6,842 nt of DNA. It comes from Ferroglobus sp964463865. GTDB taxonomy: Archaea; Halobacteriota; Archaeoglobi; Archaeoglobales; Archaeoglobaceae. Under the pieces are notes generated by a model. The model was not told the origin of the DNA, did no database searches, and saw only the letters and a program-made list of their open reading frames with translations. Shown here in pieces: positions 5,609 to 6,842 of the stretch. Position 1 is the stretch's first letter. The number at the start of each line of letters is the position of its first letter. The stretch lies in the NCBI GenBank assembly GCA_964463865.1, contig CAYXDX010000083.1, positions 1 through 6,842 of the forward strand. The letters run 5' to 3'. The position numbers and the translations under genes are program-made.

Positions 5609-6842
5609 TTGAAGCGGAGATTATCACCGTTCCTGGCGTTAAGGCTAACACTGTTATACGATTTCTCGAAAAAAAGCTTGAAAAGATTAAATTTAAGCCA
5701 GACTTTGCTTTCGTATTTATTACATCGAGATTATACAACGAATATAAACAAGTGATTGAATTCTTGAAAAGAAATATAAGGTGTAAGTCCGTTTCGTTTT
5801 TCGTAGACGGTTACGGCGGTGAAGAAGGCACGTGGACGCAGGGACTGGCTCTGGTTTTAATTAAAGGAGACGTCGCGGTCTTTCAAACCGGGAAAGGCTA
5901 CATAATGGACGAGTTGGAGAGAATTGCCGGAGAGTTAAAGAAATACGACGCGGCCATGACAATCTTCCCGCTCTTTTACTTTCCGTCTAAGCTCGAAATG
6001 TTGAAGGCTATCGGAATGGAAAGGATGTATTCCGGGAGGTATTCCAAGTGCAGAGACTTGGAGTGTAAAGAAGACGTGCTTGAAACTTCTTCGAATTACC
6101 TCGTAGAAAACAGACTCGTCATGCCAGTTAACGACGTTTTAAAAACCCTGTCGAAAGCTCAAATTCCCGTAGCTGGCATAAACCTTTTCCCAATGGAAGC
6201 GAGGTTCGAAACTCCGAAGATCTTCAGAAATTTCGAGGAAATTGGTAGCAACGCCCTCGTCCTCGGTTTTAAGAACGCCAAGGTCCACTTTCACGAAATT
6301 TACCCGGAGAGAGGTAACAGCTTTGAAGAAACTCTGGAAATTCTGAGAAACACATTGCAGGTAAAGGAGGTTGTTAAAGTCGTAAAGAAGGGCGTTGCAA
6401 TAGGGGAGGTTAACGGGGCGAAGGTAATCGATTATGCGAGGAAGTTCATGTTCATGGAGGAGATGAGTGAAGAAATTTTCGTGTCCGAAGTTGAGAAGGG
6501 AACGTTTTTGACGTATTCTCCTTACGCTCTGGCTTTTATTAGCAAAGAAACTCATGGTGTTGCTGGGTTGGGTATGATTAATGTTCCTGTATCTCTATAT
6601 CCTTCTGTGTTTAATTTAGACACATTTTATGACGAATGCATAATTTATGGTGAAGTGTTTGAGGGAGGTATTTCGAAATTTATAGAAATAAAAAATCTCA
6701 AAACTAATGCAGATGTTAGATTTTATTTTATAGATGCAAATACTATACTTGCTTTTAAAGAGGAAATTACGAAGATTACTAATGAGATTAAAAAATCTGA
6801 GACCAAAGATGCTAAATGGATTGTCGTCTATGTTACACCTCC
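5608..6842 (+). CDS. FIST-like sensor protein, partial (runs off the right edge), non-standard or damaged start
   Basis: A frame open from 5593 to the window end (at least 411 codons from 5608), starting right at the stop of the Roadblock-like gene and protein-like throughout. Its pattern resembles FIST (intracellular ligand sensor) proteins. There is an N-terminal part with PDFAFVFITS, a strand ending in FFVDGYGG (Asp67) and TWTQGLALVLIKGDVAVF. The FIST_C-like part opens near residue 255 with VAIGEVNGAKVIDYA, continues with ALAFISKETHGVAG...INVPVSLYP and IIYGEVFEGGISKFI, and closes with a helix before WIVVYVTPP, where FIST_C has its 'lvf.C..R' strand. No ATG, GTG or TTG occurs in frame between the TAG at 5590 and GTG 5752, which would cut off about 48 well-formed residues. 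Initiation could be at ATT 5608, overlapping the TAA. Alternatively one base is missing after TTG 5609. The frame assignment is secure; the FIST call is by eye. Confidence 0.65.
   Translation, partial: MEAEIITVPGVKANTVIRFLEKKLEKIKFKPDFAFVFITSRLYNEYKQVIEFLKRNIRCKSVSFFVDGYGGEEGTWTQGLALVLIKGDVAVFQTGKGYIMDELERIAGELKKYDAAMTIFPLFYFPSKLEMLKAIGMERMYSGRYSKCRDLECKEDVLETSSNYLVENRLVMPVNDVLKTLSKAQIPVAGINLFPMEARFETPKIFRNFEEIGSNALVLGFKNAKVHFHEIYPERGNSFEETLEILRNTLQVKEVVKVVKKGVAIGEVNGAKVIDYARKFMFMEEMSEEIFVSEVEKGTFLTYSPYALAFISKETHGVAGLGMINVPVSLYPSVFNLDTFYDECIIYGEVFEGGISKFIEIKNLKTNADVRFYFIDANTILAFKEEITKITNEIKKSETKDAKWIVVYVTP
6541..6842. other. AT-rich coding segment within the FIST-like gene
   Basis: By hand count GC falls from about 45% (6241-6540) to about 31% (6541-6842) while the reading frame continues. 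Codon choice changes too, with AAA, AAT, ATT, TTT and TAT replacing the AAG, AAC, ATC, TTC and TAC that dominate earlier genes. The stretch 5641-5760 at the 5' end of the same gene is similarly AT-rich. Confidence 0.7.

Noticed and set aside
5609..5755. 48-codon frame starting at TTG 5609 directly after the Roadblock-like stop
   Set aside because: Leucine/serine/lysine-rich product with no fold pattern, overlapping the much better FIST-like frame; it matters only as a hint of a missing base.
6139..6555. 138-codon minus-strand frame
   Set aside because: Antisense shadow of the FIST-like gene, with no start signal or promoter.

Overview
The window looks like chromosomal DNA of a thermophilic euryarchaeon, most likely of the Archaeoglobales (Archaeoglobus, Ferroglobus or Geoglobus type). 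This is inferred from an archaeal RadA recombinase, a geranylgeranyl reductase-family flavoprotein (archaeal lipid chemistry), a KaiC-like RecA-superfamily ATPase, a small multihaem cytochrome c lipoprotein, and TTTAAAA-type TATA boxes about 25 bases upstream of start codons. The species cannot be fixed from the sequence alone.

Left part (1-2876, + strand): a leaderless geranylgeranyl reductase-family gene; then a winged-helix regulator whose last codons overlap, by ATGA, an M20 family metallopeptidase with all five metal ligands and the catalytic glutamate visible. Middle (2877-3390): a 99-base gap between convergent genes holds a strong candidate H/ACA guide RNA on the minus strand. Its stem, pseudouridylation pocket, kink-loop, ACA box and TATA box are all readable, and its pocket matches a conserved segment of 23S/28S rRNA helix 93. 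Next comes a minus-strand triheme cytochrome c lipoprotein, divergent from radA across an AT-rich double promoter. 

Right part (3391-6842, + strand): radA (start revised to the ATG at 3391), a KaiC-like single-domain ATPase with its own TATA box, a Roadblock/LC7-like small protein overlapping it by 20 bases, and directly after that a long open frame that leaves the window at the right edge. That frame has no ATG, GTG or TTG at its expected start, and its pattern resembles FIST sensor proteins. The last three genes look like a small regulatory module: ATPase, Roadblock-like partner, FIST-like sensor. The coding sequence shifts from about 45% to about 31% GC (hand count) near 6540, inside the last gene.

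The most rewarding items are the H/ACA RNA, the ATPase/Roadblock/FIST-like cluster, and the start-codon and composition anomalies of the last gene. No CRISPR array, insertion sequence, tRNA or rRNA gene was seen.
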